Part shown: positions 1 through 10,752 of the stretch, piece after piece
Layout: every line of letters starts with the position of its first letter
Numbering within the stretch: position 1 is the first letter of the stretch
Origin: Ailanthus altissimus
Taxonomy: Eukaryota > Streptophyta > Magnoliopsida > Sapindales > Simaroubaceae
DNA length: 64,000 bases
Assembly: GCA_946807835.1 (NCBI GenBank)
Contig: OX327699.1
Location: forward strand, 24,230,014-24,294,013
Direction of reading: 5' to 3'
Position numbers and translations under genes: made by a program
Notes under the pieces: model-generated
What the model was told of the DNA's origin: nothing
Databases searched by the model: none
What the model saw: the letters and a program-made list of their open reading frames with translations, nothing else

Positions 1-976
1 TATATTGTTATAATATAAAATTTATATTTCAATTAAAGTATTATTAATCAGTAATTGCTAATTATTAACTGTTGAATTTTATTTTAATTTTTATCGATAT
101 AATAGTTATATATTATTAATTAATAAACAAATAAAATATTATATTAATTAAGATATAATTTTTTATTTTAATTACATAAACCATAACGTTACTCTTTCTT
201 TTTTTAACAAATCTATAAAATATGTAAAATTTATTTTGCTAACTATATGAGTTTCATACTCAAAGCATGGTTTGTTCATCCATATTTATTTTGTTAAAAA
301 AGGATATGTAAATCCATAATCATGTAACAAATTTGTTGTCTTCGACTACTCGTCCTCGTCAACGTTCATAGTTTTTAATTTTTTTTTCATTAATGTAACT
401 ATCAAATTTCAAAATTTTCCTTTTTGGATGCCTAATAAATTCTTCGAATCACAGATGCATGATTTGTTCATTCAACCCGAATGATTTATGGATATCAAGA
501 GCACATGCAACCTTAATTCCCAAGTCTCGTGATTAAAGACCGTAATATATATATATATATTTATTTTATTTTAAAAAATGATCGGTTTATCATATTATTT
601 TTTTAATAACAATATTACACATATAAATTCATATACCATTTTTGTATTAATGTGTTACTAATCAATAGTTTCCATTTAATTAAGTAATGGTTGGTTTTAT
701 TATATGATTATTTTATAATTATTAGCTCTTATGTTCCTATTCCACGTTAAATATGTATAATTCAAACCTGTACATATGTTTGAGGCATTTCAAAAGCCCA
801 AAATTTAAAAGGCCGTTAGGTACAAATCTAGGCCCTTAAGCCACGATAAATGGGCTGAAAAGGGAGAGAGAAAAAAAAAAAAGAAAAAAGGACGAAGTTA
901 CCGTTGAAACCTGAAATTATTTGCTGATAAACTAAGCTCGGAGCATTGGTAAATCTCTGTGTCGGGAATTGCAACA
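1..976. other. AT-rich upstream intergenic DNA
   Basis: No coding frame is supported here. The stretch is very AT-rich with a short AT dinucleotide run near 545-562. Between about 800 and 860, just upstream of the WD40 pseudogene, several GGCCC/TGGGC words occur (for example ggccctt and atgggct). Such words are common in promoters of plant housekeeping genes and may be the remains of the pseudogene's promoter; that role is inference. Confidence 0.5.
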
Positions 977-2235
977 ATGCAAGGAGGATTTCTGGCATCG
1001 GCTAGGGTCTCAAATATCAGGTGAATGCACAAAACTTAATCATCTGCTGATTATAAACCCTAATTCAGACTCCAAGTCTCTTCACCCACAGGCGAGGTGC
1101 ATAACGGATGTCAAAGCGGACGCAGATCATACAGCTTCCTCACCTGAACTCTCAGTCTCAAAGAAGAGAATGGGGTTTTTGATTTATTTTTTCAAAATTA
1201 ACTAAAGCTAATTTGTGTTGCAAATCCACGTAATCGCATTTCGTAAGCAGATACAATGAATTTACTGTATTCCATCAGGTGCATTTGCTCCGGCTTTCAT
1301 CAGGTGGAACCGAGCTCTTATGCGAGGGTTTGTTCTCTCATCCTAACGAAATCTGGGACCTCCGTTCATGCCCATTCGATCAACGCATTTTCTCTACAGT
1401 CTTCTCCACTGGTAACTGTTTGTTGATCTCGAAAAACTGAATGTTTGACTGATAGTGGTTATCGACATTGATTATGGAGGTTCCGTTCTGTTTTTCTCTT
1501 TTAAGTTCGTTTCTTTCTTTTGATTTTGTTTTATACGTTATTGAAGGTGAGTCGTATGGAGCTGCAATATGGAAAATTCCCGAGTTACATGGCCAGCTGA
1601 ATTCACCTAAGCTGGAACGCATTGCCACTCTTGATGCACATGTTGGTAAGATCAATTGGTGAGTTTATTAAACATGAATTCTGAATTCCGAGCTCTAATA
1701 GTCCTAATTTCTTATTTTTAATCTTGTTTCACCTGGTGTACTTCATGGTGTCTTCTAAACTCGTAAGTTTGACAAGTATATTAAAAAGGGAAATACTTGG
1801 TGAAATTATGTAATATATTGCAAATCAATTCATAATTTCTGGCACTACATTGAAATATTATCAGCAAATATAATTTTGGTTGTATATATGCCGTAAATAA
1901 AAATTATATTGGTTCACTTTTGTGCATTTTTTGAATTGCATGTAGTTTATATTATATGCTGAACTTTGTTTGCGTTTACCTTTTGATTATGGCAAGGTTT
2001 TTATTCCTTGTTCTATAATCTATATCCTTGGCAGTGTTCTTTGGTGGCCATCTGGAAGACATGATAAGTTGGTCAGCATAGATGAGGAAAATCTTATCTT
2101 GTGGAGCTTAGATTGCTCAAACAAGACTGCCCAGGTAAAAGCTCTTAATCAAATTCACTTAGAATTGTCCATGCTTTTGATTTGGTGAGCACGATTTCCT
2201 AATAAATTAACTTTGGGCACTAATAAGGAGCCTAG

Positions 2236-2754
2236 TGTCTGTTTTCGAACTGTGCGGCCTTAGACGCGTTGCGTGCTAAGCAGTCAAGAAAACCACACAA
2301 AGAGAAGAAAGAAAGGCACACAAAGTGTTTGCACAAATACTCTCTATATTGCTTGAAGAGAAAACAAAACTATGAGATGAATTATACAAGTGAGGGTCTC
2401 CCACTTTATATAGTAGCAGCCCTATACAATTGACGGTTGAAATCTAAATGATCTAACGGTGTATATACAAGATGGATAAGTATGCTCTAGAATATTTCTA
2501 AATGCCATTCTATCTCTTATAGATGGATAAGTATGCTCTAGAATATTCCTAAATGCCATTCTACCTTAATTAGAGTTATAATTAAGGTGAAGTTCTCTAA
2601 TAAGTCATGGGCTTGGCCCGGTTCTTCACCCATGTCAGCGGGTCTTCTAGAAGTTCCAGCCCGTGATCCATTCCAGCAGCCCATATAGCCTCTAGGAGGC
2701 TTTGTCGCGCACCAAGTGTTCGAGGAAATGCTTGAGAACACTTGGGGCGTGACA
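2236..2754 (-). repeat. 3' LTR of the chromovirus
   Basis: This is the complete LTR copy. On the minus strand it begins TGTCACGCCCCAAGTG directly after the polypurine tract and ends at the outer CTAG. The opposite LTR is reduced to roughly 60 bp that share tgcttgagaacacttgg and the tctagaag word. Inside the LTR a 42-bp segment is repeated at 2471-2511 and 2522-2563 (period 51, starting gatggataagtatgctc). Confidence 0.8.
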
Positions 2755-3759
2755 TTCTCCCCCACCAAATTCACGCGACGCCCTCGTCGCGTCTTCACTG
2801 GAAACTGCATACCTCGTTCATCAATCTGCCGTTGTACGCTCTCGTATTTCCAGTGTGCTTCAATATCGGGTACCTTTTTCCACTTGACAAAGTACTCACG
2901 CCATGGAGGTTGATCTTTCCCCTGTGTCGTCCGTCCGCTACGGATGAGCTTTGCTCCTTTTTCGGCCCATGTGGAAATCCCTAAAGGTTCCCTGTTGTGT
3001 GGCTCAAATGCTGCACCTCCTGTACCTCTATGGTACTGCTTCCAACAGCTTGCGGAATGCACTTGATGTAGCCACTGTCGCTGTCTCGAAGGTAACCTCA
3101 CCTTGTACGAGACATTGCCAACTCTCTTGGCAATAAACCTTGGCCTCTCGTCCCCACGATCAAGGCCCTTGTGAAGTGGGCGTGCTGACTTGCGTTGTGG
3201 TGGAAGTATCGTCTCCATCGCCAAGTCTCTCACACCATGCTTGACACGCCGCTACTTGTCTTCGACCCACTCCTTGTACTGCAAATGCACATCATGTGAC
3301 GCCTTGGACTTTTGGATGACACCCGCATCCAATAACTCCTCGAGCTGCCCCTGCAACTCTCCCATCTCCAATGGAGGCGCCAGTACCATAGTTGGAAGCG
3401 TAATCTCCAGCTCCAACTTTTTCCCATGCTCGGTATCACCTTGATGTGGTTGCACCTGTGGTATGTCAGTTGGCACGACCCCCTTGTGCTCCTCGAGTAC
3501 TTCTGCAACCCTCGTTGGTAGCTTGGCCTCGCCCCCCTTGTCGCCTTATCATCCATCCCTCTGACTGTGGCTGGATGTACTTCTCCTTTGCGCCTAATAA
3601 CTCCCATAAGTTGAATGGCGGAAAGGATTTTAGCGTTGGCTTTCTGCTGACCCTTGGGCTTGTCTACCGTCGGTATCATGTAAGGCCCTCCTTGCATGAT
3701 GCACACGTAGCAGTGTCAAGGAAGCGGCACTACGTCGTACTGCTTCAAGAACTCCATAC

Positions 3760-4131
3760 CTAACACCACACCACATCGAAATCATCAAGAGGTGCTACAG
3801 AGAAATTTACCTCTCCGCGCCATTTGCCCAGGTGAATATCGACCCCTCGAACCACCCCATCCAGTGGCTTAGCCGCAGCATTCACTGATTTGAGGAACCC
3901 CTCATCTTTCTCTACATAAAGTCCCAAGCGCCTCGCCTCCGCATGCTTGATGAAATTGTGTGTCGCGCTCGTATCTATCAGCACTTGAGTCTTTATGCAG
4001 TTAATGTAGGCTTCAACATACATGAGCGCCTTTCCCGTTGGCACGCTGGTACGCCGCTTGGCTTTCATTGTATTGAGCAGCTGCAAACACCCTATTTGAC
4101 CCTGCTCGCAAGCCTTATGTGCCGTAACCAT
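3760..4131 (-). pseudogene. Retropepsin-like segment of the chromovirus
   Basis: The frame contains AYINCIKTQVLIDTSATHNFI, the region around the catalytic aspartate of the retroviral-type aspartic protease. The usual DTG is DTS here. It follows the gag-like frame with a small overlap and a frame change, as expected for a decayed gag-pol. RT sequence starts shortly downstream and then stops abruptly. Confidence 0.75.
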
Positions 4132-4889
4132 GGAGTTGATAGTCTTCTTCTTCGGGCAGTCTTTGACCCAATGATTCCCATCGCAAAGGAGCAGTTTGTC
4201 TCCTCCTCATCCTCCGGAGGTTGAAATTTCTTGGCGTTCCCACCTTTGCTGTGATTGGGTCTCGAATGCTTGGACTTTCCCGAATCACCATTGCTGTAAT
4301 CCATGAGCGTTTCTGCCAATGTTAGAGTGTCGCATATTCTGGTCACCTTGCGCCGCTTTAACTCATTGGACGCCCATGTCTGCAACCCATCCAGGAAATT
4401 GAACAACAAATCCTCCTCGCTCATGTTGGGAATCTGGAGCATTAACAGGGAGTACTCCTCGACGTACTCGCTGATGGACTTGGTCTGTTTCAATTCTTTC
4501 AACCGCTTTCGAGCATCGTGCGCCACATTCTCCGAATAGAACTGGCACTTCAGCTCCCGTTGCAATTCTGCCCAGGTGTTGATTGTGCAGGTGCCCTTGC
4601 GTATCTCCTCGCTTTTCCTGCGCCACCATAGAATTGCATGGTCGGAAAGATATAAGGTCACGGTATTTACCTTGTCTTCGTCCCGCACGCCCATGGCGTC
4701 GAAGTATCTTTCTATCTGCCAAAAGTAGTTATCCAGCTCCTTGGCGTTCCGTTTGCCGCTGAACTCCTTCGGTTTAAGAGCCTCAACTCTCGGCGCCCCT
4801 TGAGCAGCAATAGACCCATTCGCCACTGCTCGCTTGCACAGCACTACGTCCTCTTTGACAGCGTCAAACCCTCTACGCAGCTCCTCCAC
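4092..4889 (-). pseudogene. Retrotransposon gag-like frame
   Basis: The open frame has the plant Ty3/gypsy gag signature: KPKEFSG followed by a capsid-like stretch with DKVNTVTLYLSDHAILWWRR, WAELQRELKCQFY and SISEYVEEYSLLMLQIPNM. It then runs into a Lys/Arg-rich tail where a zinc knuckle would be expected, but no clear CCHC is visible, so the end is probably frameshifted. There is no convincing ATG at its 5' side. It is part of the deleted element. Confidence 0.82.
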
Positions 4890-6740
4890 TTGGGCTTGAA
4901 CTTTGTCAAAGTTGGCGTATATCTTCTCCTGAAAAGCCTTGATCCAGTCACGCTGCCGATCAGCGTAACTCTCGCAGGCCGGAGCTTCTAGAAGACCTGC
5001 TGATCGACAATGCTTGAGAACACTTGGAGTGTGACACTAGTGTTAAATTTAAAAATGTGAGCTGATGGAATGGATATATATAGTAGTTGTTATGGAGAAA
5101 TTTAATACACAACATAATATCTATGAATTATTTGGATTTTTCATGTTGTACTTATGCAGATCCTTTTTGGAAGTCCGGTTGCTATCTAAGGAGTCCTCTG
5201 GTATGCTGCACTACTTGTGTGGTGGAGCATGGGATCTGCATGACGAAAATTCTGTTGCAGCAACGTGTGAATATCTGAGGACAATGAAGTATATGCTATA
5301 ATTACTTCTTTTTTTTTTGTTTATCTCTCTTCAAATTATTGCTTCTTGATGAGTTTCTATTTGAAGCATGTAAATAGATGTTTTAATGGTATTTCAATTT
5401 TTAATTCGACAAACTAATAGTTTTATGATTAAAAATGGTTGCCAATTTAAAGTCAAGGGCTTCTACTTCTTTTTTATTGTATTTTTGATAAATACCTGCC
5501 AACCCGTAACTTTTTTTAAACAATATATAAATATTTTGTAATTCCAATATTCTTTTTTTTTTTCAACTACAATCACATTGTTCTTGGAACTGCTAATCAT
5601 TCAATGTTCCCCTTTATATGATGCATGTGTATAAATCAAGGTTTTGCATTTGCTAACTACAGATCTAATATAATTGCAGGAAGACAAATTCAATCAAGCA
5701 TGCCCATCATTGCATTGTGGACTATGACACCAAGAAAAAGCATATATTTGTAAGTCTCTAAAAGTGCTTCTTTGCATATATAAAATCAATCTAGTGTATG
5801 CAAATTGAGGCAAAATTCCAGGACAAACTAGGCACTGATTTTTTAAGCACATGTTGATCGAAAAATTTGGTTTTCTAGGCCAATGAGATTTGAATTTATT
5901 TTTGAGAGAACGAACGTGGGCCTGTTGGGCTGGGCTGTGCTAAATATGGATTTTGAACCTAGCTGCTCGAGTTTCCCCGCAAAATAGAAAGTTTTATTAT
6001 TATCTTGCCGGTGGTGACTCCGGCAAAGACCCTCTGATGCGTAAGTCAGTGGTCGTGTGAAAAAAGGATGAGGTTTTCAAGGTATTTAGTTGATAAAAAG
6101 TGTCATTACCCTCTTACTGTTGTTTGAACCCCTTATTTCTAATTGAGTTTTGTTCAGGTTAACTTTAAAGATCATGAGCGGAAAATTAGGCCATTTCCCC
6201 CTTGATTGACAGTATGTTTAGGGTGATTGGCATCTTGAGATCGTGACCACTTACCTTATAGATGACATGTTTTGGAGATTGCAATCATTTTTCTTATAGG
6301 TGACATGCTTTGACTTATTCTTGCGATTCTCAGGGTCTTACTAAATAGGGTGGATTTATACTATAACATCGAATACTCGTCACCTTGAGGTTAACCCTGC
6401 TCAGGAGTGCTCTGTCATTGAAGCCTCAGGCAACTTGTCGAGTACGGACCCAAGCTTTAGCCCATTGCTTGGGCCAATTTCTTTTGGCGGAATAGGCCCA
6501 TCACTTTTAGGCCGATCCTTGGGAAGCGTTCGAGCCCATACTTAGGCTGATTTCTAGGGGGATACAACACACATTACTTATTGTTTTGTTTTTTATTTAC
6601 TTAAATGTCGAGAAGTGTCATAATTTAAAAATGTGAGTGAGACTCCTAACATTGTTCACTCTAGTCTAATTGGAACCACAAGACATTCCTTTAGCTTTTG
6701 TGATTACTCAATGAAAGATCAATCTCTCAATACTTTAATG

Positions 6741-7600
6741 TAGGGTTGGGCACGGTCCAGTTTTGGCCGGAATCAAACTGACCGAACCGGTTATATTCGG
6801 TTTTCTCATGAGAAAAAACCGATTATAATTGTTTGGGTTAGGAGAACTGAACCAGACCGAATTGGTTTTTTACGGTTCGGTCCGGTTTAGTTTTTTATAG
6901 CTCAATTTAAAAAAATATATATGTAAGGCACTTAGCCACGACTCGAGCTTCAGACCTCATGTTCTGAGTAAAGCCAATTCAACTATTGTTTTCTTTGAAT
7001 TCAAAATAGATTTTAATTTCTTATATATAATCTTTAAGATTAAGATATGAATAAAAAGAAATGCAAAGAGTTGGTTCGAATCTGTCACCTAAAATTAACC
7101 TTATCTCCACCCAACTAGTTGAGCTGAAGCTCGTTATTGATTAATGCACATTTTATTTATTTTATCTTATATTTAAAATATTAATAACTAAAAAAAGTAC
7201 CATTTAGGATTCGAACCTAGGACTTAAAGAAGCAATTGTCTCCCATCCACCAACTGGGCTAAGGCTATAGATGATATATAAGCATTTTTTTATATTCCAT
7301 TGTAACATACTAATAATTCATAAAAAACGTAACTTATTAGATTTGAACCTTAGACCTACGGCATGATTAAGTCGACTTAACCAATTAAGCTGAAGCTCAT
7401 TTTGGAAAGCATTTTTCAGTTAAATATATTTAAGTTAAAAAATATTAACAATTAGAAACATAACTAGATTGAGACTCAAACCCGGGACCTTGAAAATCAA
7501 ATTCAAGCGTTTAACCAACTAGGCAGAGGCAACTGAACTGAACTGGTTCGGTTTAGTTCTGTCTGGTTTTCCGGTTTTCGATCTTTTTTGCCTGCCCCTA
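6741..7600. mobile_element. hAT-type non-autonomous element
   Basis: This 860-bp element sits in an intron of the WD40 pseudogene. It is flanked by a perfect 8-bp duplication, CTTTAATG, at 6733-6740 and 7601-7608. Its ends are imperfect inverted repeats: the left end is tagggttgggcacggtcc and the right end, read inward on the other strand, is taggggcaggcaaaaaag. Both continue into ggccgg/aaccgg and gaaccggtt-like subterminal words. An 8-bp duplication with TAGGG termini is typical of the hAT superfamily. There is no transposase frame. The interior holds about five tRNA-like modules, listed separately. Confidence 0.85.
6930..7535 (-). repeat. Tandem tRNA-like modules inside the hAT element
   Basis: Five modules repeat with a period of about 130 bp. 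On the minus strand each has a Pol III A-box-like word (tagcccagttgg near 7256, cagcttaattgg near 7390, gcctagttggtt near 7520, tagttgaattgg near 6990) followed about 30-45 nt later by a B-box-like word (ggttcgaatcc near 7213, ggttcaaatct near 7340, gggtttgagtctc near 7476). In the 7201-7265 module A and B boxes are separated by 32 nt, as in a tRNA. No module folds into a convincing intact tRNA by eye. They are probably decayed tRNA- or SINE-derived units. Confidence 0.6.
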
Positions 7601-7944
7601 CTTTAATGTGTTTGTTTTGTTTATTAGTAATCTAGGTCATTTCTGTTGGATCTCTTCTCTGCACTCTTATTTGCCTAGAAGGTGCTCTGTGATCCCAAGA
7701 AAGAAAAATATCCTATTGTCTAATCATTTAACCAACTGGGCAGAGGCAACTGAACTGAACCAGTTCGGTTCAGTTCTGTCCGGTTTTTCAGTTTTCGATC
7801 TTTTTTGCCCGCCCCTACTTTAATGTGTTTGTTTTGTTTATTAGTAATCTAAGTCATTTCTGTTGGATCTCTTCTCTGCACTTTTATTTTCCTAGAAGGT
7901 GCTCTGTGATCCCAAGAAAGAAAAATATCCTATTGTTTTATCAT
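7511..7944. repeat. 217-bp tandem duplication across hAT right end
   Basis: Segment 7511-7727 is repeated at 7728-7944 with few differences. The unit includes the last part of the hAT element, its right end, the target duplication and about 120 bp of host intron. Each copy carries gcagaggcaactgaactg and gttggatctcttctctgcac. The target-site word CTTTAATG therefore appears a third time at 7818-7825. The duplication is younger than the hAT insertion. Confidence 0.88.
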
Positions 7945-10115
7945 TGCAACGGAGTTGATGACGAAAAAATATTAGCATTCATTAAAACTAAAAAGTACTA
8001 CATTTGAAGTTCTTTTAAGCTTAATTATATAAATGTTATTAAGGTAAAAATACAAGTAATGGACTTGTTTAATTAGTTGTGAACATAATGCTTTCTTTCA
8101 AACTACTCCTCCCTAATGCCTCCCTTTGTTATTAAACATGACAATGTTAGTAACTGCTCTTCATATCTCTTCTGGCAAAATAAAATTGTTACGTATTGTT
8201 ATAGGTAATCGCAGCAGATGAATCTGGGATACATTTATGGGATCTTAGAATGCTGAAGGTGCCAACATGCTGAAGGTGCCTAAATATAGTATTTTCTTGC
8301 ATTGACAAAATCGTCTTGCGAGAAGCAAATTTCCAAGATGTTTAATAGAGTCAATTTCATGCACAGGACTTGTATTTTTTTTCGCTTGTCCCTCTTAAAT
8401 GAGATTTTTGTGTGAGTACTTGTGGTTGTTTTCTGATAATGACCTGTTTGAATATTTTGGCAGGACATGAGCTGTCAGCTGTAATCCTGAGTATGACTGG
8501 TTAATTCTGGTTGTCTATCTCTCTCTCTCTCTCCTCGTCTCTTATCTTCTCTGATCAATGCAAGGAACGTGGTAAACAAGTTCATTGTTCTTTTGGTGTA
8601 AGCCTTACTTGAAGACCAGAAGAATCTTGTAAATTGGATCTGTATATTCATCCTTTGTGGGTCCTCTTGCGGGTTATGGAAAGTGCAGTTCACATTTAGG
8701 GATATCATGTCCAATAACTCATTGAATTAAAAAAGAATACTTTGTGTTTCCATCAGGAAGTTATTTAAGCAGAGTTAAACTACTGCAGAGTGCTGGGACA
8801 GACTTGACTGTTAATTTGTGGTTGGCTTCCATATCTAACCGTGATGAGTTACCATCTGAAAGGTTCATTCCTTAACTATGTCTTAAAAGTAGTGTTATAG
8901 CATCTTATTTCCTCATTCCATTTCTTCTAATAATTTTTATTTATGTTGGTGTGTTTAGCTGAGTTGTATCACCAGCTTGAAGGGCTAATCCATTACTTAA
9001 TTCATATAGTAACTACACGAAGACAGCATATATGGTAATTGCTATAATCCTCTGGTTCTTTGTACTCGTTTAAGTCTTCAACTTAATTTTACCACATTTT
9101 GATAATAACAGGCCTTGCTTGGAGGTCCCGCGAGCCTTGGATTTTTGCTTCACTATCCTATGATGGGAGGGTAAGCATGAATAGTCTGTCATAGGGAGAA
9201 ATGACGGGATTTCGGAAGTGATGATCCCCTGAAACATAAAACAAAAGTTTCTTGGTTGTGGTACATAGCTTTGTAAAATAATGATCTTTGCTGATAACCA
9301 GAGTAAAATGCATGTTATCATACTCAAATTGCTAAACTAGACACAGCCTTGTGATATATCACTTTTTTTTTATGCTTTCTGCACTTGTCCTCAATTGAGA
9401 ATGCGTGCATTTATTCGCTTTCCTGATGTGGATTTGTATGACGCCCCTCTCTCTATGAAGACTTTCTTGAGGAATACTGATTACATCTAGATGTGTTTCT
9501 GCACAATCTCATTGATCGAATTCAATCTTTTCATGCAGTGCAGGTACTTGTAGAATCTGTAAAGCCTTTCCTATCAAGAAAATGAAGTTCAGCACAAGTT
9601 GCCCATTGCATCTCTCCAATGAATCTGTACGCCTTTTCAGTTCCATCTAATTGGTTTCCAATGATTTACAAGACATCATAGAGAAGCACACTGAAAAACC
9701 AAATATGTTACGCCGTTTTAATATGGCATAATTTTGTTCAAATTCTAGTCCAAAACCCCCTTTCAACTCGACATCATTAGCTTCAGCCTTCATGAGTAGA
9801 TGTCATTTGTTTGGGTTGTTGCAATGGTGTCATTCTCTATGGATGGGCCAGGTTTAGTTTGCGTTTATTTTTGGAGCATGCAGGGAGGTGTAGATTGAGA
9901 GATCCCATCAAAAGGTACGGATCTGCTTTCTGCAAGCGTTTCCTGGAATCCTAAACCTGTTGTTAGTTTCAGGCCAATTGAGTTCGCATTATTGGACCTC
10001 TGGTAGTAGTACGGAAACTCTTCTGTAAATCATTACAGCACCTTTTACTTCCCAGCTCAAGTTCAGGCGCGAGGATTTGTTATTCAAACGCTTGTGTAAA
10101 TTTCATGGATAGAAT

Positions 10116-10420
10116 GATTATAAAAAAAAAAAGACCGTTGCACTTCTTAGTTTAGTTAAAGTGTTTCAAATATTCTTTTAGTTTTAAAAAATATTTGAAA
10201 GGCCCTGTCTGTTAACAAATTTTTTTTTTTTTTGATAAAATCTTTATCTTCTTTTTATACTCATGCATTTAAATAAATTATCTTATTTATTAAAAATATC
10301 ATTTTATCCTTATTTGAAAATAAAAACTTAAAAATATACTTCCTCCCGCTTACAAATCTCTTTTAACTTCAACTGCCGTTTCCTTCTCGTTTCAGCTATT
10401 TGAAAAAAAAAAAAAAAAAG
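10116..10420 (+). mobile_element. Poly-A retroposon with 13-bp target repeats
   Basis: A segment of about 305 bp ends in a run of about 17 A residues. It is flanked by a perfect 13-bp direct repeat, tcatggatagaat, at 10103-10115 and 10421-10433. This is the signature of LINE-machinery retroposition. No ORF and no clear Pol III A/B boxes are visible, so it may be a short SINE, a truncated LINE tail or a retroposed transcript. Confidence 0.65.
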
Positions 10421-10573
10421 TCATGGATAGAATTGTGACGACCGTGATATTCTGTATATGAAACTGGTATCGAATTGACGTCAAGCTTATCCAGAGCACT
10501 TGCAGCATGAGTCAGTAAACATGTTTTGGTTTCCTCGTCCAACGGCAGATGACCGAGTTTTTCTCCTTGTCTT

Positions 10574-10752
10574 TACACGTGGCATCTCATTCACCATGAA
10601 TCCCCTGCCACGTACTGCATAACACGTAAGCTACCACGTACTCAACTTATCCGCAATAACAAGCTTATGGCCAACAACGGTCTTGCCATGTCATTAATAT
10701 TGAAGTGCAGACACGTGGCAGGCAGGTTGGAATAAAATAAACAAAAACGTGT
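10574..10752. promoter_or_regulatory. Cluster of ACGTG (G-box/ABRE-like) words
   Basis: Six ACGT-core words lie within about 180 bp: acacgtggc (about 10575), gccacgtac (10608), acacgtaag (10623), accacgtac (10634), acacgtggc (10711) and acgtgtcag (10746). Such words bind bZIP and bHLH factors. The cluster is about 1.2 kb upstream of the ESV1 start codon. Whether it acts on ESV1 is inference. Confidence 0.4.

Larger units (their letters stand above)
2236..5036 (-). mobile_element. Deleted Ty3/gypsy chromovirus retrotransposon
   Basis: The element lies in an intron of the WD40 pseudogene, in antisense orientation. In element order it has a short 5' LTR remnant (about 5036-4980), a gag-like frame, a retropepsin-like segment, the first residues of reverse transcriptase (near 3330, ELLDAGVIQKSK), then a jump to a C-terminal integrase segment with a chromodomain (about 2905-2821, EYFVKWKKVPDIEAHW). 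A polypurine tract (GGTGGGGGAGAA on the minus strand) follows, immediately before a 3' LTR that starts TGTCACGC at 2754. Most of RT, RNase H and integrase is gone. The ends read TGTCTG...GTGACA and are flanked on both sides by CTAG, a probable 4-5 bp target duplication. Frames are broken, so it cannot move by itself. Confidence 0.88.
977..9585 (+). pseudogene. EIPR1: WD40 protein EIPR1/TSSC1-like, disabled
   Basis: The intact family members are WD40 beta-propeller proteins that bind the GARP/EARP vesicle-tethering complexes. Recognisable exons, in order: 977-1020, 1092-1174, 1279-1411, 1547-1658, 2035-2134, about 5159-5288, 5680-5749, 8205-about 8260, about 8464-8507, 8789-8862, about 9000-9035, 9112-9170 and 9544-9585, the last ending LSRK-stop. 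Intact stretches include SSGGTELLCEGLFSHPNE, VLWWPSGRHDKLVSID and SREPWIFASLSYDGR. Lesions: exon 1 has a 1-base deletion, and the frame giving GLKYQ is preceded by TAG. Exon 2 lacks a base and has TGA where family members have Gly. About seven codons (a SSVQFWD-like strand) are missing near 5270. A Trp codon near 8470 is TGA. Two extra bases near 9020 shift the frame. A 17-bp unit is duplicated near 8250. Two transposons sit in its introns. With several independent lesions a functional product is very unlikely. Confidence 0.88.

Noticed and set aside
969..1205. A 78-codon frame as a small gene
   Set aside because: It runs through two WD40 pseudogene exons and the intron between them in the wrong frame, and starts at a TTG.
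2716..3763. Several plus-strand frames of 60-105 codons
   Set aside because: They are antisense shadows of the minus-strand chromovirus and show no domain.
6930..7535. Calling the tRNA-like modules functional tRNA genes
   Set aside because: Acceptor and anticodon stems are not convincingly paired in any unit, unlike the clear tRNA-Leu at 38586-38665.
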